A stretch of 64,000 bases of DNA from the IMG/VR virus record IMGVR_UViG_3300044991_001407, positions 31,038 to 95,037 of that record; one strand, written 5' to 3'. The translations under genes were made by a program, and so were the position numbers. The notes under the pieces are model-generated. The model did no database searches, was not told the origin of the DNA, and worked only from the letters and a program-made list of their open reading frames with translations. Shown in pieces: positions 17,347-26,543 of this stretch (position 1 is the first letter of the stretch; every line of letters begins with the position of its first letter). The DNA comes from a virus.

Positions 17347-18164
17347 ACTTTAAACCTAACATAAATAATACCACTACCGCCTGAGCCTGACGATGAACCG
17401 CCTCCACCACCACCTGAACCTGTGTTTGCGGCAGCCGAACCACCAGCACCACCGCCTGTAGCACCAGCACCGCCGATACCGCTACCACCTGCACCACCCG
17501 TAGTGCTAGAACCACCACCGCCTGCTGCCTTAAACAAACTACTGCCACCTATAAAAGTATTTACTTCTACACCAGCACCGCCAGCACCGCCATTTCCAGC
17601 ACTACCTGTGCCACCAACTGCGCCTGCACCGCCTCCTCCACCGCCTGGAAATGGACTAGTAAAACCAGGACCACCGTTATTACCACCAAAACCCATAGCA
17701 AAACCAATATTTGATGCGTAACTACCGCCACCGCTTCCACCCGAACCACCCCTGGACAAACTGTAAGCCAAATTACCGTTTCCACCACCTGCAGCGGTCA
17801 CACCATTAGTCGCTGTTCCGATTTGTGAACTGAAACCAGCAAGCCCTCCAGCACCACCAGCGCCAACATCAACAGCTAAAGAACCAGCCTGAAAATAAGC
17901 AGTGCTAATAACATATTGACCAGCACCACCACCACCGCCCTGTCCACCATCATAATTAACACCACCACCGCCTCCACCACCGACTAACAAAATATCAAAC
18001 AAACCTGCTGTTGTAACAGTCAAAGTGCTGTCGCTCGTAAATGTCAAATAGTTGTATGCAACACCATTAACAGTTGTTGAAACAGGAGAGCCTATTCCAC
18101 CTGATGCAGTTCCATAGCCAACCTTACCAAGATTGGAATAACCATAGGCTGTTGACAAGCCCAT
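17343..18164 (-). CDS. Glycine-rich tail adhesin, copy 4
   Basis: The 273-residue single-module version has the entry VAYNYLTFTSDSTLTVTTAG, sheet FDILLVGGGGGGGVNYDGGQ, Gly-rich loops with occasional aromatic tips (FGGNNGGPGFTSPFPGG), and the closing GGSGIIYVRFKV that ends the protein. It is closest to the second half of its neighbour, suggesting that the pair arose by duplication and fusion. Confidence 0.75.
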   Translation of the reverse strand: MGLSTAYGYSNLGKVGYGTASGGIGSPVSTTVNGVAYNYLTFTSDSTLTVTTAGLFDILLVGGGGGGGVNYDGGQGGGGGAGQYVISTAYFQAGSLAVDVGAGGAGGLAGFSSQIGTATNGVTAAGGGNGNLAYSLSRGGSGGSGGGSYASNIGFAMGFGGNNGGPGFTSPFPGGGGGGAGAVGGTGSAGNGGAGGAGVEVNTFIGGSSLFKAAGGGGSSTTGGAGGSGIGGAGATGGGAGGSAAANTGSGGGGGGSSSGSGGSGIIYVRFKV

Positions 18165-18166
18165 AA

Positions 18167-18502
18167 TTAATTCGTCTTTTCCCAGCCAACCACCGTGACA
18201 TTAACCTTGGCGGCAGTGTCTGATAAACCCTGGAGGGTTTCTGTGGTTAGGAGAACAAGAGCTGTATCCCAAACCATAACATCGTTTGCACCAATTGGTA
18301 TAGCCGATAAAATTCTGTTAGAAGCTACAGCAGCATTACCGATAGCCAAAGTGACAGTGCGATCAGCAGTATCAGTGTTTGTGATAATAATTTGCTTAAT
18401 CACCTCCGTGATGCCTGTACCAGCAGTACAAATTGTTGTTGTTGAAGTTCCCAATTGAACTGGTCCACCCAGCCTAGATTCTACTCTATCTCCTGATGCC
18501 AT
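18167..18502 (-). CDS. Small beta-sandwich virion protein, family A copy 2
   Basis: The 111 residues include GGPVQLGTSTTTICTAGTGI, KQIIITNTDTADRTVTLAIG, IPIGANDVMVWDTALVL and KVNVTVVGWEKTN. The pattern of a 'V-x-x-I-I-I-x-N' strand, a loop, 'P-x-x-A/G-N-D-V-x-x-x-T' and a final hydrophobic strand matches the family seen at 13782-14135 and 19842-20174. It probably decorates or joins fibres. Confidence 0.55.
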   Translation of the reverse strand: MASGDRVESRLGGPVQLGTSTTTICTAGTGITEVIKQIIITNTDTADRTVTLAIGNAAVASNRILSAIPIGANDVMVWDTALVLLTTETLQGLSDTAAKVNVTVVGWEKTN

Positions 18503-18505
18503 ACT

Positions 18506-19849
18506 TTACGCTCCTATATCCATAATAATCAAAGCCGCATTTTTTGCGTCTGTCATAACATCTGAACTGACTGTTGCATTAATCCATGCGCTACCATTCC
18601 ATTGTAGCACTTGACCCGAACTTGCGCTAGTGATTGTTACATCACCAACATCATCAAGGGCGTTGATAGTTGGGATTGTTGCATTTACCCAAGCTGAACC
18701 ATCCCACTTCAAAAATTGTCCTGTAGAAATAGTTGTGATAGTTACATCGCCAATGTCGTCAAGGGCGTTAATAGTTGGGATTGAAGCCCATTCAAGACCC
18801 GTTGTTGCAGATGAATTTGCTTTTAGAAAATAACCATTAGTTCCAACTGCCAATCTATTTAGAGTATTATCAGCTGTTCCTACGAGCAAATCACCTTTTG
18901 CATTAATAATTGACAAAAGGCTATTTATTGCTAATGCACCAACTTCAACCCAAACTGAGTCGTAGTAAACATAGGTACCGCCATCTGATGAGTCATACCA
19001 GAATTGACCAGGAATTGGGTTAGAAGGAGCAGTATCTCCTACATAGGCAGCTGTACCGCTTGCTCCAATTTCAATCCAATGAGAATCATAATAAACATAA
19101 GTAGCGGCAGTATCTGACTCAAACCAAACTTGACCAGCAACTGGGCTTGTTGGAGCAGTGTCAGAGATTGTTGCACCACCAGCCCCTAGGTCTGTGTAGT
19201 TTGTTCCATCATTTGTGAACTGCCATTTATCTGTGGATTCATCCCAGCGAATAAAGACATTCGTAGAAGTGCCTCGTTCAATCTCAATACCCGAATTTAA
19301 TGTCGGAGAACTAGTCTCGCCAGAATTAAGAAGGATAAAACTATCTTCAACATTAAGATTAGCGGTATTTATAGTTGTTGTATTTCCACTAACAGTTAGA
19401 TCACCAGTAACGATAAGATTATTAGGTATAGTAACATTGGCTGGCAAGCTTATCGTAACAGCTGCGCTTTCAGAACCCGAACCAGATACGGTTATTTCAT
19501 TTGCAGTTCCAGCAATCGTAGCAACATAGTTGCCTGTTGTGTCTGATCCTAGAGCGATAGAGCCAGATATAGCAAGCGTACCGCTTGCATCGGGGAGGCT
19601 TACAGTTCTATCAGCGGTTGGGTTTACAACCGTTAAAATTGTTTCAAAATCATCAGCTGTGCTACCTTCAAAATAAATTACATGGGGTTCTGGAAGATAG
19701 ATGCCATGAATAACTGGAGTTTGACCAGTTGCAGTAATGGTTGGTCCATTAATAATCGGGGTCGTAAGTGTTTTATTAGAAAGCGTTTGAGTGCTATCTA
19801 AATCAACAGAGAGTGCATCGTTAATTAAATCTTTATTAAGATTAGGCAT
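18506..19849 (-). CDS. Large tail fibre with repeated shaft modules
   Basis: The 447-residue protein starts MPNLNKDLINDALSVDLDST, LSNKTLTTPIINGPTI, a frequent fibre N-terminus. It shares the SLPANVTIPNNLIVTGDLTV, NTTTINTANLNVEDSF block with the 396-residue fibre. Two internal duplications follow: 'PGQFWYDSSDGGTYVYYDSVW' style units near 255 and 290, and 'IPTINALDDIGDVTITTIST' style units near 365 and 405. The ATG at 19849 is used; the frame extends three codons further. Confidence 0.75.
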   Translation of the reverse strand: MPNLNKDLINDALSVDLDSTQTLSNKTLTTPIINGPTITATGQTPVIHGIYLPEPHVIYFEGSTADDFETILTVVNPTADRTVSLPDASGTLAISGSIALGSDTTGNYVATIAGTANEITVSGSGSESAAVTISLPANVTIPNNLIVTGDLTVSGNTTTINTANLNVEDSFILLNSGETSSPTLNSGIEIERGTSTNVFIRWDESTDKWQFTNDGTNYTDLGAGGATISDTAPTSPVAGQVWFESDTAATYVYYDSHWIEIGASGTAAYVGDTAPSNPIPGQFWYDSSDGGTYVYYDSVWVEVGALAINSLLSIINAKGDLLVGTADNTLNRLAVGTNGYFLKANSSATTGLEWASIPTINALDDIGDVTITTISTGQFLKWDGSAWVNATIPTINALDDVGDVTITSASSGQVLQWNGSAWINATVSSDVMTDAKNAALIIMDIGA

Positions 19850-20174
19850 ATTCCACACCGCTAATTGTAAATGTCACAGCGTTAGCTGTTACTTGATCAA
19901 CATAGATTTTACTATTAGCAGGTACGACTATGGATGTATTGTAGTACACAACATTGTTTGCCAAAACATTCACATTACTTATAATTTTATTATTCGCCGC
20001 CGCCGTTGCTGCTCCAACAAGAATATGAATGCTGCATACAGCATTAGATGCAGTTGCATTGCAAAGATTGATGTTTTTGATAATTGAATAATTACCAGCA
20101 ACATTAGCTGTTGTATAGGCATCAGTAGTAGAACCACTGCCAATATAAAAACTTTTTGGCGTTAAATTAGCCAT
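19842..20174 (-). CDS. Small beta-sandwich virion protein, family A copy 3
   Basis: The 110-residue protein runs through FYIGSGSTTDAYTTANVAGN, IIKNINLCNATASNAVCSIH, NVLANNVVYYNTSIVVPANS and VTFTISGVEYA. It follows the same strand order as the proteins at 18167 and 13782. It overlaps the large fibre by eight bases and is probably produced with it. Confidence 0.55.
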   Translation of the reverse strand: MANLTPKSFYIGSGSTTDAYTTANVAGNYSIIKNINLCNATASNAVCSIHILVGAATAAANNKIISNVNVLANNVVYYNTSIVVPANSKIYVDQVTANAVTFTISGVEYA

Positions 20175-20175
20175 A

Positions 20176-20517
20176 TTATACCCCCATCCACATTAATACT
20201 TCATTGTCATATGTTGTTGTATTCATATCTTGAATAACAGCGGCATCAAGAACATGGTCAACATAAGCGCCAGAAGTATGGGCTACTGCTGTAGTACCAT
20301 CATAACCTCTCTGCTCAACAGCAAGAGTGTTTGATGACCTTGAAGAAATCAAGATTTTTTCCTCAGCGGCATAACCACGGTCAATAACAACAACAAATGG
20401 ATTATTTCCACTAGGGTATGTTGAACCATCTAGGACAGAAATAGATGAAGCTGAGTTTGAAATATTTGCTGTAATAGTTGTTCTAAGGACAGCACCACTA
20501 AATTCTCTTCTTAGCAC
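20176..20517 (-). CDS. Virion-associated protein of the fibre block
   Basis: The 113 residues contain TTITANISNSASSISVLDGS, VVIDRGYAAEEKILISSRSS, LAVEQRGYDGTTAVAHTSGA and YVDHVLDAAVIQDMNT. The 'RGYDGTTAxxHxxGAxVxHVLDAxxxxDxN' stretch is typical of short phage proteins that sit at the base of fibres. No enzymatic residues are seen. Confidence 0.6.
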   Translation of the reverse strand: MLRREFSGAVLRTTITANISNSASSISVLDGSTYPSGNNPFVVVIDRGYAAEEKILISSRSSNTLAVEQRGYDGTTAVAHTSGAYVDHVLDAAVIQDMNTTTYDNEVLMWMGV

Positions 20518-20526
20518 CTGCCCTCC

Positions 20527-20910
20527 TTAGTCAATACTGATATCAAGATCGCCTGTTGCAATTCTTAGAGTATCCCCAGCATCCGTTGTTTTATTTGTTG
20601 TGAGTGAACCGTACAGCAACATGTTGCCGCTAGTTGAAGCATCAAAAACACCAATTGCTACAGTGGTAGCGGCTGGCATTCCTGTGAAATCAATATTGGT
20701 GTCGTTTGATGTTGCACCACTTGCAGCACCAGTAAATGTCGCTACTTGACGAGCGTATGAACCACCAGTAACTTCTGTTCCACCACCAGCTTCACCAGGT
20801 GTAACGGTAAACAATCCTACATAAACAGCCGCTGGTTTTGTATAAGTGGTTGTACCAAGAAAGTGGTCAATCAACTTATTTTCAAGATAGTTTGTAAGAT
20901 TGCCTGCCAT
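20527..20910 (-). CDS. Phage tail-fibre-like structural protein ('LTNYLENKL' family)
   Basis: The 127-residue protein begins AGNLTNYLENKLIDHFLGTT and continues TKPAAVYVGLFTVTPGEAGG and SYARQVATFTGAASGATSND. This opening and the 'P-A-x-x-Y-V-G-L-F-T' strand define a widespread small structural protein of tailed phages. It is the first recognisable fibre-type gene after the capsid terminator. Confidence 0.7.
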   Translation of the reverse strand: MAGNLTNYLENKLIDHFLGTTTYTKPAAVYVGLFTVTPGEAGGGTEVTGGSYARQVATFTGAASGATSNDTNIDFTGMPAATTVAIGVFDASTSGNMLLYGSLTTNKTTDAGDTLRIATGDLDISID

Positions 20911-20913
20911 TAT

Positions 20914-21213
20914 TTAATCCTCCTGATTAGTATAATACAATTCCTTTTCTTCATCACTAGGCAATCTAAAATTATCTAATGTAAGAAGCAAGTTGGCTTC
21001 TTCTACTGGAAGCAAGCCCATTTTATTTCTTTGTGAAAAACGGAATCCAGATGCAGTTGAATACCCAGATCCGCTTTCAAATACAATTAAAACCTTTCCT
21101 TCTTCAGAAATGTTTTCTTCAATGATTTCTTTTTTAACCGCAACTTTCTTTGCTACAGCTTTTTTAGGTTTATTAATTTTTTCGGATGTTACGCTTGTTT
21201 CGTTGTTAGTCAT
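20914..21213 (-). CDS. Small Lys-rich protein downstream of capsid gene
   Basis: The 99 residues have a basic N-terminus (KINKPKKAVAKKVAVKKEII) and a globular remainder (GKVLIVFESGSGYSTASGFR, EANLLLTLDNFRLPSDEEKE). Position after the major capsid gene suggests a head decoration or capsid-associated protein, but a terminator separates the two genes and I recognise no family. Confidence 0.5.
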   Translation of the reverse strand: MTNNETSVTSEKINKPKKAVAKKVAVKKEIIEENISEEGKVLIVFESGSGYSTASGFRFSQRNKMGLLPVEEANLLLTLDNFRLPSDEEKELYYTNQED

Positions 21214-21261
21214 ATGATCAATCTTACCACTTATGTTAATTTAAATCAATTTAAATATGAT

Positions 21262-21289
21262 AAAAGGCGGGGTTCTTGTGAACCCCGCC
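21262..21289 (-). terminator. Rho-independent terminator after the major capsid gene
   Basis: On the leftward strand a perfect 10-bp stem (GGCGGGGTTC / GAACCCCGCC) with a 4-base loop is followed by TTTTATC. It lies 25 bases past the capsid stop. It should limit read-through from the highly expressed capsid gene into the fibre block. Confidence 0.9.
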
Positions 21290-21313
21290 CAATACCTACT
21301 TTAATTGTTTAAA

Positions 21314-22360
21314 TTAGAGTGAACGCAACTTAACATTCTTACCGATTACATATGAATCAGCATTTTCAATGTTGTTTGCAACTCTCATGTACTGTGTGTA
21401 CTCAATTGTGTCAGTCTTTGGCTTGAACTGGCGATACACTGTGATGTCACGGTGGATACCAATTACACGGTTGTTAGGGAATGTAAGTTCCACAAAACCA
21501 TGACTGCCTGCAGCTGCTGAGTAATCACCAGTTGCGGTTTCTGGCATCAAAGGTACTTCAACAAGAGGAATACCGAATGGTGAAAGACCAGTTGCACCTG
21601 GACCACCATTTGCTCTCATTGAACCTTGCAAGAACGCCATTTCACCAGCTGTTGACATTGGAGCAGGTGCGCCTGCTGTTGCCTCAGTTGCCGAGTTTGG
21701 ATTACCCAAGCTATAAATTGAATCCTGAACAAGTCCTGGACCTGTGAAGAATCGCAATTCATTGCGGCGCTGCAAGTACTTGCTTGGCAAGGTGCGAAGA
21801 ACTTTGTCAAAGACCGAACGGGAAATGTTATTTCCTCCGAAGTCTACAACATCTCCGCTTGTTCTTGCAAGCTTATTGAAGCCATCCAAAGCCTTAAGAA
21901 GACCGTTGTTTGACGATGTGTTGCCGTTGATAAACAAGTCATCAAGGTCGTTTGCTGTCTGACGAGCCATAATCTGTGCGATATGGTCTTCCAGTGAAGC
22001 GCCCTCAATGTTGTCTTCCAACGATTCTGTTGAAATATTCCAGTCAAGACGAAGCTTTACAGTTGAAAGCGATACCTTGCTGAATGTGACAGCTGCGTTT
22101 GTGCCATCATCTGTTGCTTCGGTTGCCTTTGCAAGCAAACGAGTGCCGACAGACACCTTGTCAATGTCCATCTGTGGAGTACGCATACGAATTACTCGTG
22201 CGTTCTTCATCAATACTGACTGATCAACAACGAAGTCAAGGAAGCGGTTAGCTTGCTCTGGGTAGAGAAGTCCACCACCACCACTGACTGGGCTGCTGTT
22301 TGAAACCACCGATGTGGTGACTTCGTTGGCTTTTGCCAAAATTTCTTCTTGTGTTGCCAT
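21314..22360 (-). CDS. Major capsid protein (HK97 fold)
   Basis: The 348-residue protein begins with a short helical arm and reads LLYPEQANRFLDFVVDQSVL, the usual entry to HK97-fold capsid proteins in actinophages. Later segments are LRLDWNISTESLEDNIEGAS, SKYLQRRNELRFFTGPG and NNRVIGIHRDITVYRQFKPK in the P-domain and A-domain order. It is preceded by a near-perfect ribosome site (AAGGAGGAA), follows the protease/scaffold gene and is closed by its own terminator. Confidence 0.9.
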   Translation of the reverse strand: MATQEEILAKANEVTTSVVSNSSPVSGGGGLLYPEQANRFLDFVVDQSVLMKNARVIRMRTPQMDIDKVSVGTRLLAKATEATDDGTNAAVTFSKVSLSTVKLRLDWNISTESLEDNIEGASLEDHIAQIMARQTANDLDDLFINGNTSSNNGLLKALDGFNKLARTSGDVVDFGGNNISRSVFDKVLRTLPSKYLQRRNELRFFTGPGLVQDSIYSLGNPNSATEATAGAPAPMSTAGEMAFLQGSMRANGGPGATGLSPFGIPLVEVPLMPETATGDYSAAAGSHGFVELTFPNNRVIGIHRDITVYRQFKPKTDTIEYTQYMRVANNIENADSYVIGKNVKLRSL

Positions 22361-22380
22361 AGTAGTTATTCCTCCTTACC

Positions 22381-24204
22381 TTATGACCTATAACCTAGGG
22401 AGCTAATTAACTCCTGTGGCAAATATGTATTCTTCCAGAATGAAGTAGGTGCAGACTTGGCAATTGCCTCTTCTGCTACTTCTTCATCATCTTCTGGATC
22501 TACGCTCTTTTTAACAGCTCCAGCTGAAGCAAATGCCTCAACCTTTTCTGTTTGCTCAGCGAGAGCCAACTCTGCTGTTTCCAGCTTTTGTTGAAGTTCA
22601 GTACTCTGAACTTCAAAACCCTTAGCAACTGCTTCAATTTTTTCCTGAACAGAGGCTTCAACTTCTTCCTTGATTGAAGTAGCAAAACTAGCCAGTTTTT
22701 CATCAACAACAGCACTCAGAGCATCTTTAAGAACATTAATGTCCATTTCTTCCTCCTGTGTGTCTCCACTTACTTCAACGGAAGTTGAAGTTGTTTCTTC
22801 TGCGACATCTGGAACAAGCCATCCAATAAACTTTTTCAATAGACTAAGTTTACTAATTTCTTGTTCATTCATGTCAGAGATCTTATCATAAGTATTATTT
22901 AATTGCAATTCAGAGTCTTGCTGAATAATAGAATCCATTTTCTCAATCATCTCCTTAATTGTACCAAAAAGTTCATCGTCTTGTGAGAACATTTCGCTTT
23001 TTGTTGTCTTTTCAGTAGGGTTATTTGGAACACAGTTTGGAACCATGCTTCCATCCTTACCCTTCTTTTCACCTTCTTGGTGATAACCTTCCCCACAGGA
23101 AAGGTCTTCTTTCTTAACTTTCTTTTTTGGCTTAAACTTCGGAGAGCCAGATGGAAAAGGAGGAACAGTTGGTGATATGATACCATTTCTTGCTGGATAC
23201 TTAGACTCTGCATTTTCTGTTGTTACAGATGCATCTTTCTCAACATCTTCACAAGAATTGCAACCACAATCACAACCCTGATCTTTTATTAATTCCAAAA
23301 CGACATCCAACAATTCTTCGTCAAAATCATTTTCTAAGAAACCTTTTTTCTTTGAGTTCGCATAACGCTCAAGCATTCTGCGACCTTTTGCAGCAAGCTT
23401 TGCTGCATCAGCCATGTCTTGCGGCACTGGCTCACCCCACGCTGCTGCTGAGAGCGCAAGCCGTGTTGGCTCACCATTTGGCTTCTTCATTGGTCCAGAT
23501 GGATTGGTAAAAAATCTAGTTAGGAATGAACCCTTGCGGCGCATTTTTTCTGGGGTATTAGCAGCACCACGAACACCTGGCTTCAGGTTAGCACCTTCAG
23601 TTTCTTTAAAATGTCTTCTTCCAGCGGCAGTAAGACCACCCTTTGGATCTTTAAGAGGTTGTTTTGCTTTTGCTAATTGGCAATCAAGGTCACAATCAAG
23701 AGCATACTTAAGCAAACCCTCATCATTCATTTTAATAATATCAATAATAGCTAAAGCATTTGCTGGGTTATCTACAAGGCTAAGCTCGCCAAGAACATAC
23801 TTCTTAATAATATTTACTGGTTTACCACGAAAAAATTTATCTGCCGATGCAGATTTCTCAATTACTTTACCACCAATTGAAAAAGAACGAAGTGTTCCAT
23901 CAAGAACTTTTTGCCAAGTATCCTCGGCACCTTTTGAGATGTAAGCTTCTACTTTAACAGCATTGTATGATGTTCCGTCAGCGCCAGTAATAACAACTGG
24001 TTCATAACTGACAGCTTTGCCTACGGCAATAGGGGCATGCATCTCTCTAATATTCCCACCCCAGTTTGCAAAAGCTTCCTTGGATGCCTCAAAGTCAACA
24101 ATATCACCAGCTTTATCAATATTGTCTGCAGTGGCAATACCTACCACAATTCTTTGTTCCCGCTTAATCATATCAATTGGGAATGAAATATTAAAATCCG
24201 ACAT
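22381..24204 (-). CDS. Prohead protease (XkdF-like) fused to scaffold
   Basis: This is a 607-residue protein. Residues 1-165 match the XkdF/S78-type capsid maturation protease: REMHAPIAVGKAVSYEP, SFSIGGKVIEKSASADKF and GELSLVDNPANALAIIDIIK; the His and Ser in these segments are the likely catalytic pair. Residues about 185-370 are basic and Cys/Pro-rich, including a DCGCNSCED cluster. About 400-580 is an acidic coiled coil (FEVQSTELQQKLETAELALA) expected of a scaffold. The fusion means that protease activation would also remove the scaffold during capsid maturation. Confidence 0.8.
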   Translation of the reverse strand: MSDFNISFPIDMIKREQRIVVGIATADNIDKAGDIVDFEASKEAFANWGGNIREMHAPIAVGKAVSYEPVVITGADGTSYNAVKVEAYISKGAEDTWQKVLDGTLRSFSIGGKVIEKSASADKFFRGKPVNIIKKYVLGELSLVDNPANALAIIDIIKMNDEGLLKYALDCDLDCQLAKAKQPLKDPKGGLTAAGRRHFKETEGANLKPGVRGAANTPEKMRRKGSFLTRFFTNPSGPMKKPNGEPTRLALSAAAWGEPVPQDMADAAKLAAKGRRMLERYANSKKKGFLENDFDEELLDVVLELIKDQGCDCGCNSCEDVEKDASVTTENAESKYPARNGIISPTVPPFPSGSPKFKPKKKVKKEDLSCGEGYHQEGEKKGKDGSMVPNCVPNNPTEKTTKSEMFSQDDELFGTIKEMIEKMDSIIQQDSELQLNNTYDKISDMNEQEISKLSLLKKFIGWLVPDVAEETTSTSVEVSGDTQEEEMDINVLKDALSAVVDEKLASFATSIKEEVEASVQEKIEAVAKGFEVQSTELQQKLETAELALAEQTEKVEAFASAGAVKKSVDPEDDEEVAEEAIAKSAPTSFWKNTYLPQELISSLGYRS

Positions 24205-24253
24205 TTAGCCCTCGTAGCCTACCAGCATATATTGTTTTTAACAATATTGCAAA

Positions 24254-24505
24254 TCAGCCTAGTGCAAAAACTGCTACAGCAGAAGAGGCGGTGACTACCT
24301 CAATGGTTGTATAATCGCCATCAATTTCTATGTATTCCGTAGACTCTGCTGGAAGAAGGATTGTGTATTGTCCATTAAGCTTAATGTCAACATCACTAGC
24401 ACCTTTATTATAAACATACAGCTCACTTGTGTGTTGTCCAATATTTACAACACCATCAGCTGTCACTAAATTCTTATTTGAATATACCAAACTACTTTCA
24501 CTCAT
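24254..24505 (-). CDS. Small beta protein between portal and protease
   Basis: The 83 residues are almost all strands (LVTADGVVNIGQHTSELYVY, VDIKLNGQYTILLPAESTEY, IEIDGDYTTIEVVTASSAVA). The start overlaps the portal stop by eight bases. It could be a head-decoration or connector accessory protein; no family is recognised. Confidence 0.55.
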   Translation of the reverse strand: MSESSLVYSNKNLVTADGVVNIGQHTSELYVYNKGASDVDIKLNGQYTILLPAESTEYIEIDGDYTTIEVVTASSAVAVFALG

Positions 24506-26156
24506 CGTATTCTCCTTGAATAAATTTACTGGTTGAATCGTTGTTCACTCCAGAATCTTGATTTTGACCACGCTCTGCTTGAGCTCCATCTGCTACTGGA
24601 TCACTTGTTGCTCCATCACCAGTTGGTGACTTGGGGGGATTGGCAGCAGAATTATTATCATTTCCTGGAGGTGCGCCAGGACCAGGATTACCAGCAGCAT
24701 TTTGTTCTTTTTTAACATTTGTTGGGAAAGGCAAAACGCTATCTCCGTCATATCTTTCTGGCAAACCAATTTGACCTCTAACCTCGTTAGGGGTGATGAC
24801 CTCTGTGCGTAGATATCTATCATTAATTCTTGATTGAATATCTTCATCAACAAGATCAATCTTCTTCAGCCGAATTGCCATCAGGTCAGTAAACTCGGCA
24901 ATAAGTCTGTTTAGTTTCTTTTCAATAATTGATTGATCTGGACCAATCACCTGCATCTTAAAACTCTTGTCAGCATCTCTTGATACAGCCAGGTTGGCAT
25001 TGTCATAAACACCAACTTTTGGTGCAGGAACCCTATTTGCAACAAGAATTTCATCACGATTTGATTTACGATATTTATCAAAAGAAGAATCTTGAATTCC
25101 AGCTTCAAGTTTTTCAAATTTAATATCAGTGTCTGTTCCAAGACTTGCAGGAATTGGAATAACTAGCGTACCGTGATTGCGACCCTTAACTTCGTTTCTA
25201 AAATAATTAATCAACTCCTGCTTTGACTTATTGCTAAGTTTTGCACCTTTAATAAGAATTGCATAACGGGGGATTGCTTTATTTTCAAAATAATCAATAT
25301 TATATTCTTTTGCAAACTTATCACCAACAATTGCTGCAGCAGCAGAAACTGCTGATGGAATTCCATAGTATGTATTATTTGGTGAGTAGATTTTGAAATG
25401 AATCAGCTCGTTTGGCTTTGGATCATTATTAATTGGATCGGGAGTTTCTTTATCTTGAAACTGCCTAAAAAATACTGCTTGAATTTTATTTGTTTTTGCA
25501 ATCTGAACATAACCATCACGCTTCCTGCGAACACGAACAAGTGTTGCTGGAACATGACCAATGTAACCAATCTGACCAGAGTTATTACGACCAATTTCAA
25601 GATAGCCATTGCCAACAGTTAAGACATCCTGCCATACACGAACCAAGGTTTCAATCAAAGTTTCTTCAATGTTTAAATTCTCAAATGTTTCATCAAGGTT
25701 TTCTTTAAGATCCTGATACTGCTGTCTTAGTCTTGTAATCTTTTCCTCACTTCCGTGAGCTTTTTCAATTTTTCTTTTAGCCTTAAGTGTCTCTACAAAT
25801 TCATATCCAAGACCAACCGTGTTCATAACACGAGCATTGATTGCTGCGTAATGAATCGCACTCTGGTCATACAGACCAGCAAGCGTATCTAGATCATATG
25901 GAGGGTTTACAATATCGTAAAGTGAATATCCACTTACAACTTCTGGGTCAACATATTTTGACTTAGTACCATCTTCTCCTTCATGCTTCTTTTGCAGACG
26001 CATTGCTTTGCGTTTCATTTTTGGAGAAAGAGATGAAATTTTTACAAAAGAAAAAGGATCGGTATCTTCGGTTTTTGATGTAAACCCCATGTATGAAACA
26101 TCATCTATTTCAGTTTCAACATAATCATCCTGCACGAGCTCCATCTTCTTATCCAT
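24498..26156 (-). CDS. Portal protein
   Basis: This 552-residue protein is the dodecameric ring at one capsid vertex through which DNA passes. Diagnostic segments are SGYSLYDIVNPPYDLDTLAG, LVRVWQDVLTVGNGYLEIGR, HFKIYSPNNTYYGIPSAVSA, YFENKAIPRYAILIKGAKLS and FKMQVIGPDQSIIEKKLNRL, the phage portal/PBSX order. The start at 26156 has AGGAG six bases upstream; the frame extends 14 codons further into the neighbouring gene. The C-terminus is a low-complexity Asn/Pro/Gly tail. Confidence 0.9.
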   Translation of the reverse strand: MDKKMELVQDDYVETEIDDVSYMGFTSKTEDTDPFSFVKISSLSPKMKRKAMRLQKKHEGEDGTKSKYVDPEVVSGYSLYDIVNPPYDLDTLAGLYDQSAIHYAAINARVMNTVGLGYEFVETLKAKRKIEKAHGSEEKITRLRQQYQDLKENLDETFENLNIEETLIETLVRVWQDVLTVGNGYLEIGRNNSGQIGYIGHVPATLVRVRRKRDGYVQIAKTNKIQAVFFRQFQDKETPDPINNDPKPNELIHFKIYSPNNTYYGIPSAVSAAAAIVGDKFAKEYNIDYFENKAIPRYAILIKGAKLSNKSKQELINYFRNEVKGRNHGTLVIPIPASLGTDTDIKFEKLEAGIQDSSFDKYRKSNRDEILVANRVPAPKVGVYDNANLAVSRDADKSFKMQVIGPDQSIIEKKLNRLIAEFTDLMAIRLKKIDLVDEDIQSRINDRYLRTEVITPNEVRGQIGLPERYDGDSVLPFPTNVKKEQNAAGNPGPGAPPGNDNNSAANPPKSPTGDGATSDPVADGAQAERGQNQDSGVNNDSTSKFIQGEYDE

Positions 26157-26490
26157 TCTGTCTCCTATTGTCAAAGTGTTCATCAAACATATCTTCAAAC
26201 GGGTCAGCTACAAATCCGTTAGCTAACCTCTCTGTTTGATCATCTCTTTCTGCGGCAGAAATTTTTCTACCTCCAGCAATCCATCTAACATGCCCATCGT
26301 CATCGCCAGACCAGTACTTACCAGCATCAAGAACTCTTTTCTCAATGCTTAAATCATACATAATACCCTCTGCTGAAAGGACACCATCGCCATCCGACAA
26401 CGCTTCACCTTCAGCTGTAAAGTATACGCACACCCCATAGGAGCGCTCTGGAACCCAAATATTTTTATCTTTGATCATATCTGACGACAT
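26149..26490 (-). CDS. Hypothetical protein upstream of portal
   Basis: The 113 residues are acidic, with NIWVPERSYGVCVYFTAEGE, DAGKYWSGDDDGHVRWIAGG and an EDMFDEHFDNRRQNG end. It overlaps the portal start. In other phages this place may hold the terminase or a head protein, but this protein has no ATPase or nuclease motif. Function unknown. Confidence 0.6.
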   Translation of the reverse strand: MSSDMIKDKNIWVPERSYGVCVYFTAEGEALSDGDGVLSAEGIMYDLSIEKRVLDAGKYWSGDDDGHVRWIAGGRKISAAERDDQTERLANGFVADPFEDMFDEHFDNRRQNG

Positions 26491-26543
26491 AGGTTTAATT
26501 ATACACTAGTTTTAATCAAAAACAGTACAAGTATGTTCGGATA

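Noticed and set aside
16826-17721. Long Pro/Ala-rich frames on the opposite strand of the Gly-rich genes
   Set aside because: They are complements of Gly-rich coding DNA (GGN read as CCN), lack ribosome sites and oppose the operon.
26149-26490. Protein upstream of portal as terminase small or large subunit
   Set aside because: 113 residues, no Walker A, no nuclease acids, no HTH; position alone is not enough.
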